Position numbers and translations under genes: made by a program. From positions 358,059-422,058 of the forward strand of contig DAOSDY010000003.1 in the NCBI GenBank assembly GCA_035362835.1: 64,000 bases of DNA. Direction: 5' to 3'. The DNA comes from Melioribacteraceae bacterium (GTDB lineage Bacteria > Bacteroidota > Ignavibacteria > Ignavibacteriales > Melioribacteraceae). Shown piece after piece: positions 18,215 to 27,126 of the stretch; position 1 is the stretch's first letter; each line of letters starts with the position of its first letter. The notes beneath the pieces were generated by a model. The model was not told where the DNA came from. It saw nothing but the letters and a program-made list of their open reading frames with translations, and did no database searches.

Positions 18215-18706
18215 TCACTTAATTTTTTTTGCAGATGTAAATGAGTCCAGATCATAATGAATTAAATTATCGGGCATCGGAAGTCTTTTAATTCCCACTT
18301 TTGCTTTAGAGAAAAATTCCTCAGCTAGGGTGTCGTGATAATCAGAAAAAATAACAACCTGTTTTATTCCGGCGGTTATAAGAGCTTTGGAGCAATTTGT
18401 ACACGGCATATTTGTTATATAGGCTGTTGCACCTTCTGTGCTTATTCCATGTGAAGAACACTGCAGAATAGCGTTCATTTCCGCATGGATAGTACGAATA
18501 CAGTGATTGTCAACAACCAGGCAACCAATATCCTCACAATGCTGATCTCCGGGAATCGAACCGTTATATCCGGTAGATAAAATCTGTTTATCTTTCACAA
18601 GTACACAACCGCAATGCATACGCGGGCATGTTGCACGTTCTGAGACCAGCATTGCAACTTTTAAAAAATACTCATCCCAGGATGGACGCTTCTTTTTGTC
18701 CGGCAT
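18215..18706 (-). CDS. Deoxycytidylate (dCMP) deaminase family protein, ComEB-like
   Basis: A zinc-dependent deaminase of 163 residues that would convert dCMP to dUMP for dTTP synthesis. Zinc and catalytic residues are HAEMNA (His and catalytic Glu) and PCTNC (two Cys). The N-terminal CPRMHCGCVLV and the inserted CEDIGC segment fit the dCMP deaminase/ComEB group rather than cytidine deaminase. A Shine-Dalgarno AAGGAT lies 5 bases before the ATG. It may be transcribed with ppk1, 53 bases downstream. Confidence 0.92.
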   Translation of the reverse strand: MPDKKKRPSWDEYFLKVAMLVSERATCPRMHCGCVLVKDKQILSTGYNGSIPGDQHCEDIGCLVVDNHCIRTIHAEMNAILQCSSHGISTEGATAYITNMPCTNCSKALITAGIKQVVIFSDYHDTLAEEFFSKAKVGIKRLPMPDNLIHYDLDSFTSAKKIK

Positions 18707-18800
18707 CGTAAATCCTTCTATAAGATGGAGCTAAATTTAATAAATAATACCGATTTATGAGTGGTCTTTTGTTGTGGTAAAGTCATTTGCGAACCGCACA

Positions 18801-18840
18801 TAAAAAAACTGCTGTGGTCGAGGGCGCTTCCACAGCAGTT
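18801..18840 (-). terminator. Rho-independent terminator, minus strand
   Basis: An 11-bp perfect stem AACTGCTGTGG / CCACAGCAGTT (18807-18817 and 18830-18840) with a 12-base loop is followed on the minus strand by TTTTTTTA. It would end transcripts coming from the histidine kinase or from the promoter at 18904-18933. Confidence 0.85.
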
Positions 18841-18898
18841 AGATTTGTATACAGAGGGTGCTTATGTGTAGTCAAAAAGTTGACCGCTATGTAAACAA
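18801..18898 (-). ncRNA. Candidate small RNA between promoter and terminator
   Basis: From the predicted start near 18897 to the terminator the minus strand would give an RNA of roughly 95 bases, with a small GTCAA/TTGAC hairpin upstream of the terminator stem. No known family (SRP RNA, tmRNA, 6S) is recognised. It could equally be only the tail of the kinase transcript. Confidence 0.25.
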
Positions 18899-18903
18899 CA
18901 AAG

Positions 18904-18933
18904 ATTATACCATGCGACTCAGTATTCTGTGAA
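18904..18933 (-). promoter_or_regulatory. Sigma-70-like promoter upstream of terminator
   Basis: On the minus strand TTCACA (18928-18933) and a perfect TATAAT (18904-18909) are 18 bases apart. Only the terminator at 18801-18840 and then dCMP deaminase lie downstream, so it would drive a short RNA or read through to 18706. Confidence 0.4.
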
Positions 18934-19047
18934 ATGAAACTCTATTGTTATAAGCTAGAAAAACAGCGAAAAAATGAAGAAATAATCTTGAGAATTGTCG
19001 ATTCTAAACTATTAGGTGCTTAAAGCTGGGAGGTACCGGAAAAATCG

Positions 19048-20271
19048 TCAGGTAATATTTTCCGATTTCTTCAGAATAATCTTGAATGTTGTTCCTTCGT
19101 TGATGATAGACTGCTTAACAAAAATTTTGCCTTTATGATAATTCTCAATTATTCGCTTTGATAAACTTAAACCTAATCCCCAGCCGCGCCTTTTAGTTGA
19201 ATATCCCGGTCTGAAAATTTCCCGGCGTCGTTTATGTTCTATTCCTTTACCGTTATCCGTTATTTCAACTTCAATCATTTCCTTGTTTGTAGTTAAAATA
19301 AAATCAATTTTACCATGCTTATTTTCTATTGCGTCAAGAGCATTCTTTATTAAATTCTCAATTACCCACTCGAATAATTCGGAATTGAGTCTGGATTTTA
19401 CCGAACGATCTCCCTGTATAGAAATAGTTACATTATTCCCAAGCTGGGGTAGTCGTCTTTCAAAATATTTTATTACTCTTTCAATTGCCTCATATGGCGA
19501 GTCTTCTGTTAAATCTGGTTTAGAACCGATTTTTGAAAACCTCATTGTGATTTTATTTAACCGGTTTAAATCGCTTCCAATCTCTTCTACGCAATCGAGA
19601 ACTTTATCCGGGTTGTTATAATTCATCTTTAAAATTTCATTCCAGCCAAGAAGACTTGATATAGGTGTTCCAAGCTGATGAGCTGTTTCTTTCGACATCC
19701 CGACCCAGATGTTACTTTGTTCACTCCGTTTGATATAACTGAAACTTGAGTAAGCAATCATAATAAACAAAAATGCGAAAAGAATCTGCAAGTAGGGGTA
19801 GTACTTTAATTGCCTTATTATGTCGGAATTCCCGAAATAGATTTTTTGAATAACTGTACCGTCGGGAATCTTAACATGAATCGGGTAATGAATTTCACTT
19901 AATTCAATTAGTTTTTCATTAAGAATTTTTTGCACTTCGTTTTTATTTTTCCCATCGTCAATTATGATGTTCTTATATCCTTTACCTTCCTCGTCAGATA
20001 TAATGTTGTCATTCCCATCAGTAACAATCATAGGAAAATCGATTCTTCGAATAATGTTTTCAAAAATAAAAGTGAAATCGCTGCTTATATTATCGGAGCT
20101 TGCTGCATACTCGAGACTGTTGGCATAAAGTTGTACTATCTGGCGCTCTCTATCCTGAAGCTTATTTACGAGGCTTTGCGTGTAGAAAAGTGTACCTAAT
20201 GAAATTGTTACACCGATTAAAAGAAGTATAATCTTGAGATTCATTGCGGCGGGTCCGCTGCTCAACTTCAT
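19048..20271 (-). CDS. Membrane sensor histidine kinase (orphan)
   Basis: A 407-residue two-pass sensor kinase. TM1 is at about 10-30, an extracytoplasmic sensor of about 120 residues follows, and TM2 is at about 160-180. The H box is AHQLGTPISS (His198), followed by an N box with NLIKNALDAIEN, a G box DNGKGIEHKRR, and GWGLGLSLSKRI. No HAMP domain or response regulator is present nearby, so the partner is unknown. Three starts are possible; I chose the ATG at 20271 because GAGG lies 5 bases before it (GTG at 20277 and ATG at 20244 are alternatives). It follows purA by 82 bases. Confidence 0.9.
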   Translation of the reverse strand: MKLSSGPAAMNLKIILLLIGVTISLGTLFYTQSLVNKLQDRERQIVQLYANSLEYAASSDNISSDFTFIFENIIRRIDFPMIVTDGNDNIISDEEGKGYKNIIIDDGKNKNEVQKILNEKLIELSEIHYPIHVKIPDGTVIQKIYFGNSDIIRQLKYYPYLQILFAFLFIMIAYSSFSYIKRSEQSNIWVGMSKETAHQLGTPISSLLGWNEILKMNYNNPDKVLDCVEEIGSDLNRLNKITMRFSKIGSKPDLTEDSPYEAIERVIKYFERRLPQLGNNVTISIQGDRSVKSRLNSELFEWVIENLIKNALDAIENKHGKIDFILTTNKEMIEVEITDNGKGIEHKRRREIFRPGYSTKRRGWGLGLSLSKRIIENYHKGKIFVKQSIINEGTTFKIILKKSENIT

Positions 20272-20353
20272 AAGCACCTCAAAGGAATTGCTTGGTCTAT
20301 AGAAAATTAATAAATCAATCAGGCAGTAAAAACGGAATAATTTTTACTCATTT

Positions 20354-21622
20354 CTATAATTCTATTGTCTGTAGTCTTCTTGGCCCGACCGATATAAAAT
20401 TTATTTCAAATCCGCTTTGTTGGGAAATGAACGATAAATAATTCTTTGCTTGCTCGGGGAGTTCGTCGTACTCAGTTATAGAGGAAATATCTTTTTTCCA
20501 TCCCGGCAACGTCTCGTAGACCGGAGATACCTGCATCATTTTATTTACATCGGTGGGGTAGTATTTTAATTTCTTTCCGTTAATCTCATATGCAACACAG
20601 ACTTTGATTTCATCAAGGTAGCTTAGCACATCAAGTTTCGTAATCGCAACTCTCTCAATTCCGTTAATCATTCTTGAGTAGTTCATAAGGAATGCATCGA
20701 ACCAGCCGCATCTCCTTGGCCGTCCCGTTGTTGCGCCGAATTCCGCGCCAACCTCTCTCAATTTATCACCCTCCTTATCGAATAATTCTGTTGGGAATGG
20801 TCCAAGCCCTACTCTCGTCGTATAAGCTTTTACTATTCCGATTACGGAGGAAATTTTTGTTGGGGGAATTCCTGAGCCAGTAGATGCACCTCCCGAAGTC
20901 GGATTGGATGAAGTGACGAATGGATATGTTCCGTGGTCAACGTCCAAAAGCGTTCCCTGTGCGCCTTCAAGTAGAATTGATTTCCCTTCGCTAATGGCGT
21001 TGTTCAAATAGCTCGGTACATCCGTTATATATTGATCAATTATCTGATCAAACTCGACATACTCTTTTATAATTTCATTTACATCCAGTTCGTCGTGATT
21101 ATAAACTTTTCTGAGTATGTTGTTCTTTTCTTCGATGTTAAATTTTATTTTTTCTTCGAGAACTTTTTTATCGAGCAGATCGACTATCCGAATTCCTTTC
21201 CTGGCATATTTATCAATGTAACAGGGTCCGATCCCGCGGCCCGTTGTTCCTATCTTTGTCGATGTGTTTTCACTTATAGAATCGAGAAGCTTGTGATATG
21301 GCATAATCAAATGGGCATTCTGACTAATAAATAATCTCCCTTTAATATTTATACCGGATTTTTCGAGGATAGAAATTTCATCAAGCAATGCTTTTGGATC
21401 AATCACAACCCCGTTTCCTATCACGCAAATTACTTTCTCTCTTAATATTCCCGATGGGATTAAATGAAGAATATATTGTTTATCGCCAATTTGAACAGTA
21501 TGACCGGCATTTGCGCCACCCTGATATCTTACAACAATATCGAATCGTTCACTTAGAATATCGACGATTTTCCCTTTGCCTTCGTCACCCCACTGGCTTC
21601 CCACAATAATGCTGACACTCAT
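20354..21622 (-). CDS. purA: Adenylosuccinate synthetase
   Basis: Joins IMP and aspartate using GTP to form adenylosuccinate, the first step from IMP to AMP. The 422 residues are the usual length. The N-terminal GSQWGDEGKGKIVD holds the GTP-binding loop and catalytic Asp, followed by GGANAGHTV with the catalytic His. GTTGRGIGPCY, EGAQGTLLDVDHGTYPFV and TSSNPT are further signatures. The Shine-Dalgarno region is GGGG before the ATG. It stands 147 bases after the STAS gene. Confidence 0.98.
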   Translation of the reverse strand: MSVSIIVGSQWGDEGKGKIVDILSERFDIVVRYQGGANAGHTVQIGDKQYILHLIPSGILREKVICVIGNGVVIDPKALLDEISILEKSGINIKGRLFISQNAHLIMPYHKLLDSISENTSTKIGTTGRGIGPCYIDKYARKGIRIVDLLDKKVLEEKIKFNIEEKNNILRKVYNHDELDVNEIIKEYVEFDQIIDQYITDVPSYLNNAISEGKSILLEGAQGTLLDVDHGTYPFVTSSNPTSGGASTGSGIPPTKISSVIGIVKAYTTRVGLGPFPTELFDKEGDKLREVGAEFGATTGRPRRCGWFDAFLMNYSRMINGIERVAITKLDVLSYLDEIKVCVAYEINGKKLKYYPTDVNKMMQVSPVYETLPGWKKDISSITEYDELPEQAKNYLSFISQQSGFEINFISVGPRRLQTIEL

Positions 21623-21769
21623 TTTAACCCCGATAAGTAAATGAAATTTTGGTAGGAATTATCCGGAAATACCCGAAAAGATTTTAGCAGAGGCAGGAGA
21701 TTCTGATATTTCATTTAAAACTATGAATATTATCTATCTAAAATCTTTCCGAGAAAATCTTCCGAACTC

Positions 21770-22108
21770 TTATTTAAAACTGCTTACTGCTTCATCAACC
21801 GAATTAAAGTGTTCAAAGATCGTAATAAGTTTTGTGATTACAAGTAAACTCTCAATTTTTTCTGTTGCATTGGCCAGTTTTAAAGAGCCTCCGCCGTTTT
21901 TGATAGTTGTATAACCGCTGATTAGCATACCGAGTCCCGAGCTATTCATAAACTTGCAGTCGGCCAGATCAACTACAATATTCTTTTTACTTTCATCCAG
22001 TAATTTATGGAGCAGGGTGCTGAATTCCTGAGCTTCAGGCCCACCCATTACATTCCCCTTTAATTCGATGACTACTGCTCCGTATTTTTCTGATGTTTTG
22101 ATTTTCAT
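21770..22108 (-). CDS. STAS-domain anti-sigma factor antagonist
   Basis: A 112-residue single-domain protein of the SpoIIAA/RsbV type. These proteins bind an RsbW-like kinase when unphosphorylated and release its target. The phosphorylation site is in FMNSSGLGML (Ser57 likely). A Shine-Dalgarno GGAGAG precedes the ATG. It is divergent from the ECF sigma operon, 219 bases away, which also encodes a STAS protein and a kinase, so it may feed into the same switch; that is inference. Confidence 0.9.
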   Translation of the reverse strand: MKIKTSEKYGAVVIELKGNVMGGPEAQEFSTLLHKLLDESKKNIVVDLADCKFMNSSGLGMLISGYTTIKNGGGSLKLANATEKIESLLVITKLITIFEHFNSVDEAVSSFK

Positions 22109-22295
22109 GTGCTCTCCTGAGAGTTTTCTAAAAAAATGTTTTGTATTGTGCGCAAATTAATATTTTTGCATTAAAAATGGTTATTGAATATTATTCTCTA
22201 CAAATATTTATATTGGCAGATAAATTATTGAATCCTATGTTAAAAATAAAGTTTTTATTAGTACCCTTTCAGACAATTTGATTAATTTTACTTTT

Positions 22296-22320
22296 GGAAC
22301 ATAACCAAAAAAATATCGTC
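22296..22320 (+). promoter_or_regulatory. ECF-type promoter of the sigma/partner-switching operon
   Basis: GGAAC (22296-22300) and CGTC (22317-22320, running into TCTAAA) are separated by 16 bases, closely matching the general -35/-10 pattern of ECF sigma factors. It lies immediately before the ECF gene, so self-activation is likely. The -10 is only 7 bases from the ATG at 22328, so the mRNA would be nearly leaderless or translation may begin further in. Confidence 0.65.
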
Positions 22321-22327
22321 TAAAAGA

Positions 22328-22927
22328 ATGGATTTACAAAAAGACAGGGAAAATTTAGAGCCGAGGGAAAACTCTGCAGAAGCCGACGAAGACTTCGGGC
22401 TGATCAGAAACTTTATAAATGGAGACGAAAGTACTTTCAGAACCCTCGTAATCAAGCATAAAGAAAAGGTGAGAAACCTTGTTTTTGTTACTCTGGGTGA
22501 TACTGAATATGTAGACGATATTTCTCAGGACGTATTTATAAGTGTTTACCATAAGATTAGAGAATTCAGGTTTGAATCCAAGTTTACTACCTGGTTATAT
22601 AGAATTACGGTAAATAAATGCAGAGACTATCTGCGCAAGAAAAAAGTCAGGAGTATTTTTGTCCCGATCGGAGATTCCGACAGGGAGTATCCAACCGGTC
22701 CTTCCGGTGAAAATTACGATATTCCTCAACTTGTTCAGAACGCCATTGCAAAGTTGCCGGAAAAACTTAGAGTGCCTTTGGTTCTTAGAGACATCGACGG
22801 ATTAAGTTACAAGGAAATAGCCGACCAGCTGGGAACTGAAGTCGGAACTATTAAATCGAGGATTTTCCGAGCACGTGAAAGTCTGAAATTTCTATTGGAA
22901 CCTTATCAAAAGGAATTAAGAGCTTGA
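22328..22927 (+). CDS. RNA polymerase ECF-family sigma factor
   Basis: A 199-residue sigma factor with only regions 2 and 4. Region 2 includes DDISQDVFISVYHKI and FTTWLYRITVNKCRD; region 4 includes VLRDIDGLSYKEIADQLG and GTIKSRIFRARE. About 25 acidic residues precede region 2. ECF factors usually have a membrane anti-sigma gene next to them. Here the next gene lacks any recognisable anti-sigma domain, while partner-switching genes follow in the same operon. The ECF-type promoter at 22296-22320 suggests positive self-control. Confidence 0.95.
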   Translation: MDLQKDRENLEPRENSAEADEDFGLIRNFINGDESTFRTLVIKHKEKVRNLVFVTLGDTEYVDDISQDVFISVYHKIREFRFESKFTTWLYRITVNKCRDYLRKKKVRSIFVPIGDSDREYPTGPSGENYDIPQLVQNAIAKLPEKLRVPLVLRDIDGLSYKEIADQLGTEVGTIKSRIFRARESLKFLLEPYQKELRA

Positions 22928-22928
22928 G

Positions 22929-24230
22929 ATGCAAGAATTAAATGAAAATAAAAACCTGAAAGAATACATCAAAAAATACCTCCCGGTTTCATCCCTCATT
23001 ATTCTTACTCTATTCTTGATGATATTTTTCAGATACAACAAGAGGGACATAAACAGATTAATTGAAGAGGGAAAGAATAACCTTGTTTCATTCTATGCCC
23101 AGAACCTGAAACCTCTATTTGCTACAACCGAAATATCCAACGAAGACGTCTTTAATTTTGCTTTATACCAGAGCCTTCCTATCGATAAGGAAAATAACAG
23201 AGTCCTTCTGGTCTCCGATGAAATTAGCGGTAACCAGGTCTATGAAATAAAGCCGTCTACCTTTATCCCTAATACATACAATTATAATAACTATACCGAT
23301 TTCTTTGAACTTTCACCCGGGGATAAATTGAAAGCGGACTCAATTTTAAATACATATAAAAAAGAAATTTATCTTTCAGTCCTCACAAATGAAAAAAATG
23401 CTCTTGCAATTAATCCGAAGTTAGGTGAATTACAAAAAGCGGTTCTCGCAGATCTTATTGCCTTCTCCGAACAGGTCAATTATGAAAAAGCCAATAAGCT
23501 TTTCCAGATGCAGAATAAATTACTTAGCGGCAAAAACCTGACTACTTTTACTGCTTCTGCCAAAGAATTTCCCGGTAACGATTATATCTTTATCACACCC
23601 GATACAGTTCTTCAAACTGAATTTGAATTCGACACCAGAGAATTTGACAAATTGAAAGATTTGGAACTGGATCTTAAACTTGCAGAAGATAAACTGAAGA
23701 ATATTAGAATCCAATATGAACCTCCTAAGCCTGATAGACATCCGAAACGAACTGTAAAGGGAGAAAGAAGATTTGTCCATCAGTTCGATTCCAGTTTTGT
23801 TAAAGTCGTTATTCCTTTTGATGAAATAACCGCGTATAGTTCAGCTGTTTTAAGTGATAGTATAAAGGCAAATCTGAAAAAGGCAGCCAATAAACTTAGA
23901 ATGCTCACGGTTAATTGGGAGGATCAGAAACATAATTACACAGGCAAATCTCCAATTCCTCCGCCAAAACCGCCTAAAAATAAAGAATCGCTCGAATTTC
24001 AGCTTAATTTTAATCCTCAGGCATTTGCCAAGCAGGCAATTGAAATGGTCTCGAAAGGTAATATTGAGGATTGGGAAAAATTCGGGGCCAGGATGGATTC
24101 GATTGCTAAAGCATTTGAAAAACAATTCTCTGATTCGGTTAAGAAACGGAAAGAACAATACCTGAATGAACCCTTGTCCAGAAAAATTAAAAACAAAGTT
24201 GTACCAAAAGATACATCCGGTAATAAATAG
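22929..24230 (+). CDS. Single-pass membrane protein of unknown function in ECF operon
   Basis: I do not recognise this 433-residue protein. About 18 charged residues precede one membrane helix (19-36), and the rest should lie outside the cytoplasm. That part is charged, helical in places (for example around residues 235-260 and 290-325) and has two proline-rich stretches (PPKPDRHPKR and PIPPPKPPK). It has no zinc anti-sigma motif, and the cytoplasmic part is too short for a known anti-sigma domain. It begins 1 base after the ECF stop, so it is surely co-expressed. A role as envelope sensor or ligand-binding partner of the downstream phosphatases is possible but is inference. Confidence 0.8.
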   Translation: MQELNENKNLKEYIKKYLPVSSLIILTLFLMIFFRYNKRDINRLIEEGKNNLVSFYAQNLKPLFATTEISNEDVFNFALYQSLPIDKENNRVLLVSDEISGNQVYEIKPSTFIPNTYNYNNYTDFFELSPGDKLKADSILNTYKKEIYLSVLTNEKNALAINPKLGELQKAVLADLIAFSEQVNYEKANKLFQMQNKLLSGKNLTTFTASAKEFPGNDYIFITPDTVLQTEFEFDTREFDKLKDLELDLKLAEDKLKNIRIQYEPPKPDRHPKRTVKGERRFVHQFDSSFVKVVIPFDEITAYSSAVLSDSIKANLKKAANKLRMLTVNWEDQKHNYTGKSPIPPPKPPKNKESLEFQLNFNPQAFAKQAIEMVSKGNIEDWEKFGARMDSIAKAFEKQFSDSVKKRKEQYLNEPLSRKIKNKVVPKDTSGNK

Positions 24231-24260
24231 AGCTAATAAAAAAGAGTTTTACTTGAATTA

Positions 24261-26312
24261 ATGAGTAATAATAATTCTAAAAACCTGATGCGCGCAAAAG
24301 GTCTGGAAAATGCAATTCTAACTTCCATACTTCTTTTCCTCTTTAATCTCGTATTTCCATCACACGACACTCTGATTCTATCCGTAATTAATGAAATACT
24401 TATTTTCCTGGTACTGTTTTTTGTTCTTTCTTATATCCAGCCGTTTCTAAGTTCAAAAACAGATTCACCTTTAACCCTGGTATTAAATGCCGGAATACTG
24501 GCCGCTTTAATATTTTTTATTATTTCTGTCTCGGATTCGATACTAGGACCATTGGCTCAGCCGGGTGCAAATCTTAATATTTTTAATTCTCTCTTTTCAA
24601 TTCTGATAATCTTTGTGGTTATTGCTACTCTCGTTTATATACTTGCATCATTCAGAGAACTCTTTTTCTTAAGGCAGAAAAAGGATCCGCGCACATATTT
24701 CAATACGATGCAGGTTTTTTTCGCGCTTACGTTCTTTTCCAACCTTTTATTCAAAATAGACGAGAATTTCGACTACCCGTATAATGCTTTCTTTGTCGTT
24801 TCTATTGTCCTGATAAGCCTTAACTCACTTCGCGTTGCGTGGATAGCATTCCTCGTTAAAAAACAGAAGCTCTACCTTTTGATTATCTCAATTATTTTAT
24901 CAATTCTTTTTGCCCTGAACTTCGGTTTGTTAAGCGATACTAATACTATTCGGCAGATTATCGTAAATTTTTCACCCGGTCTCTATTCAATACTTAGTCT
25001 TACCATGATTTACGGAATGATCTATTTCGGTGTAATCTTTTTTACAACGCTGTTTCATCTCCCCACTGCTGAGGCCTTCGACCGGAAAGCCGAAGAAGTC
25101 TCCTCCCTTATGGATCTTACTAAACTGATTACACAGGTTTTCGACTTTAAAGAACTTGCAGATACAGTTACTTCAATTACGACGAAAGTCTGTAATTCTT
25201 ATTCAGCATGGCTCGTTACCAGAAATGAAAATGAGATGGAATTAAATTCCGTTAACAATATCGGTTATGTCGAAGCGGATAAGCTTACCAAAATTTTATT
25301 AAATTCGGATGATCAGGATCAGCAGCGCGTTCAGACAATTTACTTCGATTCAGTCAGCTCCGAACTTAAATCCGTGATGAAAGAATTCCGGTCGATTGCA
25401 ATTGCTCCTCTCAAGCTTCAAGGTCAGGTGAACGGATTTCTGATTACTGCCCGTCATAAGGATGTTAACTTTGACGAGGATGAAAAGAGATCGCTTCAGG
25501 CATTTGCCGACTATGCTGCAGTAGCTCTTGAAAACGCCAAACTTATTGCGGAGTCGATTGAAAAAGAAAGACTGGAAAAAGAACTTGATGTTGCAAGGGA
25601 TATTCAAAGAAAGATTCTGCCGGATCATGTCCCTGTATCACGCGACTTTGAAGTTGCCGCTCTGTTTGTGCCCGCATTCGAAGTCGGAGGGGATTATTAC
25701 GACTTCTTTAAAATAGCGGATGATAAGCTTGCATTTGTTGTTGCTGATGTATCCGGCAAGGGGATTTCAGCAGCTTTTATTATGGCGGAAGTTAAAGGAA
25801 TATTCGAATCGCTCTCCAAATTAATTTTGAATCCCCGGGACCTTTTAATTAAGGTAAATGAGATTCTAAAAGAGAGTCTGGATAAAAAGAGTTTTGTGAC
25901 AGTTGTTTATGGTATTCTAAATCAATCTACAGGCGAACTTATATTTGCACGTGCCGGTCATCCTCCAATTCTTTTGTGTTCTGGAAACGGGGTAGAACGA
26001 CTTCAGCCGAATGGAATTGGAATTGGTCTCGACTATTCCAGCGGATTTGCAAATACGTTAAAAGAAATGCAAATTGTATTGAAAAATGATGATATTATTG
26101 CGTTTTATTCGGATGGTATTCCCGAAGCCAAGAATTCGAACGACGAGGACTTCGGATACGATCGATTCGAACAGATAATCTTTCAGAATCGCGAAAAAAG
26201 CCTCGATGAAATTTCGAATATCCTTATGCATGATCTTACCATTTTTTCTAAAGATCATTCTCAGCATGACGATATTACATTAGTTTTAATAAAGTGGAAT
26301 AAGAAGAATTAA
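24261..26312 (+). CDS. Multi-pass membrane SpoIIE/PP2C phosphatase with GAF domain
   Basis: A 683-residue signalling phosphatase. About eight membrane helices fill residues 15-265, a GAF domain spans about 285-430, a helical linker follows (EKERLEKELDVARDIQ), and a PP2C/SpoIIE domain covers about 455-683. Metal-binding motifs are complete: GGDYYDFF, ADVSGKGISAAF, ARAGHPP, SDGIPEAK and HDDITLV. Such enzymes dephosphorylate STAS proteins and so set an RsbW-type kinase free or bound. It is the first of three phosphatases in the operon and lies 18 bases before the STAS gene, its likely substrate. Confidence 0.92.
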   Translation: MSNNNSKNLMRAKGLENAILTSILLFLFNLVFPSHDTLILSVINEILIFLVLFFVLSYIQPFLSSKTDSPLTLVLNAGILAALIFFIISVSDSILGPLAQPGANLNIFNSLFSILIIFVVIATLVYILASFRELFFLRQKKDPRTYFNTMQVFFALTFFSNLLFKIDENFDYPYNAFFVVSIVLISLNSLRVAWIAFLVKKQKLYLLIISIILSILFALNFGLLSDTNTIRQIIVNFSPGLYSILSLTMIYGMIYFGVIFFTTLFHLPTAEAFDRKAEEVSSLMDLTKLITQVFDFKELADTVTSITTKVCNSYSAWLVTRNENEMELNSVNNIGYVEADKLTKILLNSDDQDQQRVQTIYFDSVSSELKSVMKEFRSIAIAPLKLQGQVNGFLITARHKDVNFDEDEKRSLQAFADYAAVALENAKLIAESIEKERLEKELDVARDIQRKILPDHVPVSRDFEVAALFVPAFEVGGDYYDFFKIADDKLAFVVADVSGKGISAAFIMAEVKGIFESLSKLILNPRDLLIKVNEILKESLDKKSFVTVVYGILNQSTGELIFARAGHPPILLCSGNGVERLQPNGIGIGLDYSSGFANTLKEMQIVLKNDDIIAFYSDGIPEAKNSNDEDFGYDRFEQIIFQNREKSLDEISNILMHDLTIFSKDHSQHDDITLVLIKWNKKN

Positions 26313-26330
26313 AAACAATCGGAGTATTTA

Positions 26331-26690
26331 ATGGCGGATTTCAATGTCAACTTACGGGGAGTCGGTTCCGTAAGTGTAATTGATGTAAATGGGTATCTTG
26401 ATGCTCACACCGCGCCTGAACTGGAAAATGTGTTCAACAAACTGCTTGATGAGAAAAATTTTAGAGTAGTGGTTAATTTCAACGATCTCAAATATATCAG
26501 CAGTGCAGGTTTAGGGGTTTTCATGGCTTATGTGGAAACTATGCGGGAAAATAAAGGGGATATTAAATTCTCTAATATGAAAGAGAGTGTCTATAATATT
26601 TTCGACCTACTCGGTTTTCCTATCCTCTATGAATTCTATAAAGATGAAAATGAAGCCGTCCGGAAATTTAATGAGCAGGGCATATCTTGA
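26331..26690 (+). CDS. STAS-domain anti-sigma factor antagonist (RsbV/SpoIIAA-like)
   Basis: A 119-residue STAS protein. The phosphorylatable serine lies in YISSAGLGVF (Ser58 likely). It would be phosphorylated by the RsbW-like kinase encoded next and dephosphorylated by the PP2C proteins of the operon. A GGAG lies 7 bases before the ATG. Its stop codon overlaps the TTG start of the kinase, which suggests coupled, balanced synthesis of the two partners. Confidence 0.93.
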   Translation: MADFNVNLRGVGSVSVIDVNGYLDAHTAPELENVFNKLLDEKNFRVVVNFNDLKYISSAGLGVFMAYVETMRENKGDIKFSNMKESVYNIFDLLGFPILYEFYKDENEAVRKFNEQGIS

Positions 26691-27124
26691 TTTACCCGAA
26701 TAAAAAAATAGAAAAGGAGATTGTTGTAAAAAGCAGTACCGACAATCTTTCCCAGGTAAGGGACTTTACCAGGAAAGCAGCCGAAGAAAGCGGCTTTAAT
26801 GAGGAAACTGTCGGCAAAATTATTCTTGCTGTTGACGAAGCATGCACAAATATTATTAAACACGCCTATAAATACTCACCGGATGGTAAAATAGAAATTT
26901 CTATAAAATTCGATTCAACCAGATTTTCAATTTCGATTGTTGATGAAGGAATTCACTTTAATCCTAATTCTGTACCAGAACCGAATATTGTTGAATATTA
27001 TAAACAGAAAAAAGTCGGCGGACTTGGTATTTTCCTGATGAAAAAACTGATGGATGAAGTGAATTATTACACAATCGGTGGAAATAAAAATCAAGTTATT
27101 TTAGTTAAATATCTTACCCGATAG
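26687..27124 (+). CDS. RsbW/SpoIIAB-like anti-sigma serine kinase (HATPase)
   Basis: A 145-residue GHKL ATPase. The N box is DEACTNIIKHAY and the G box is GGLGIFLMKKL, with DEGIHF between. There are no other domains. In known systems this kinase holds a sigma factor (or another target) and phosphorylates a STAS partner. The start is a TTG at 26687 overlapping the STAS stop (TTGA) with CAGGG 6 bases before; no ATG gives a full domain. The obvious candidate target here is the ECF factor of the same operon, which would be unusual. Confidence 0.9.
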   Translation: MIYPNKKIEKEIVVKSSTDNLSQVRDFTRKAAEESGFNEETVGKIILAVDEACTNIIKHAYKYSPDGKIEISIKFDSTRFSISIVDEGIHFNPNSVPEPNIVEYYKQKKVGGLGIFLMKKLMDEVNYYTIGGNKNQVILVKYLTR

Positions 27125-27126
27125 GG

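Larger units (their letters stand above)
18707..19047. other. 341-base gene-free stretch with terminator and possible small RNA
   Basis: This gap between the histidine kinase and the dCMP deaminase holds a strong minus-strand terminator (18801-18840) and a sigma-70-like minus-strand promoter (18904-18933). Together they would give a transcript of about 95 bases. On the plus strand a 22-codon ORF (18864-18932) has GAGG 6 bases before its ATG, but nothing else supports it. I see nothing recognisable at 18934-19047. Confidence 0.5.

Noticed and set aside
18864..18932. 22-codon plus-strand ORF with GAGG before its ATG
   Set aside because: Too short to judge, no match recognised, and it overlaps a minus-strand promoter. 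It is mentioned only as an alternative to the small RNA.
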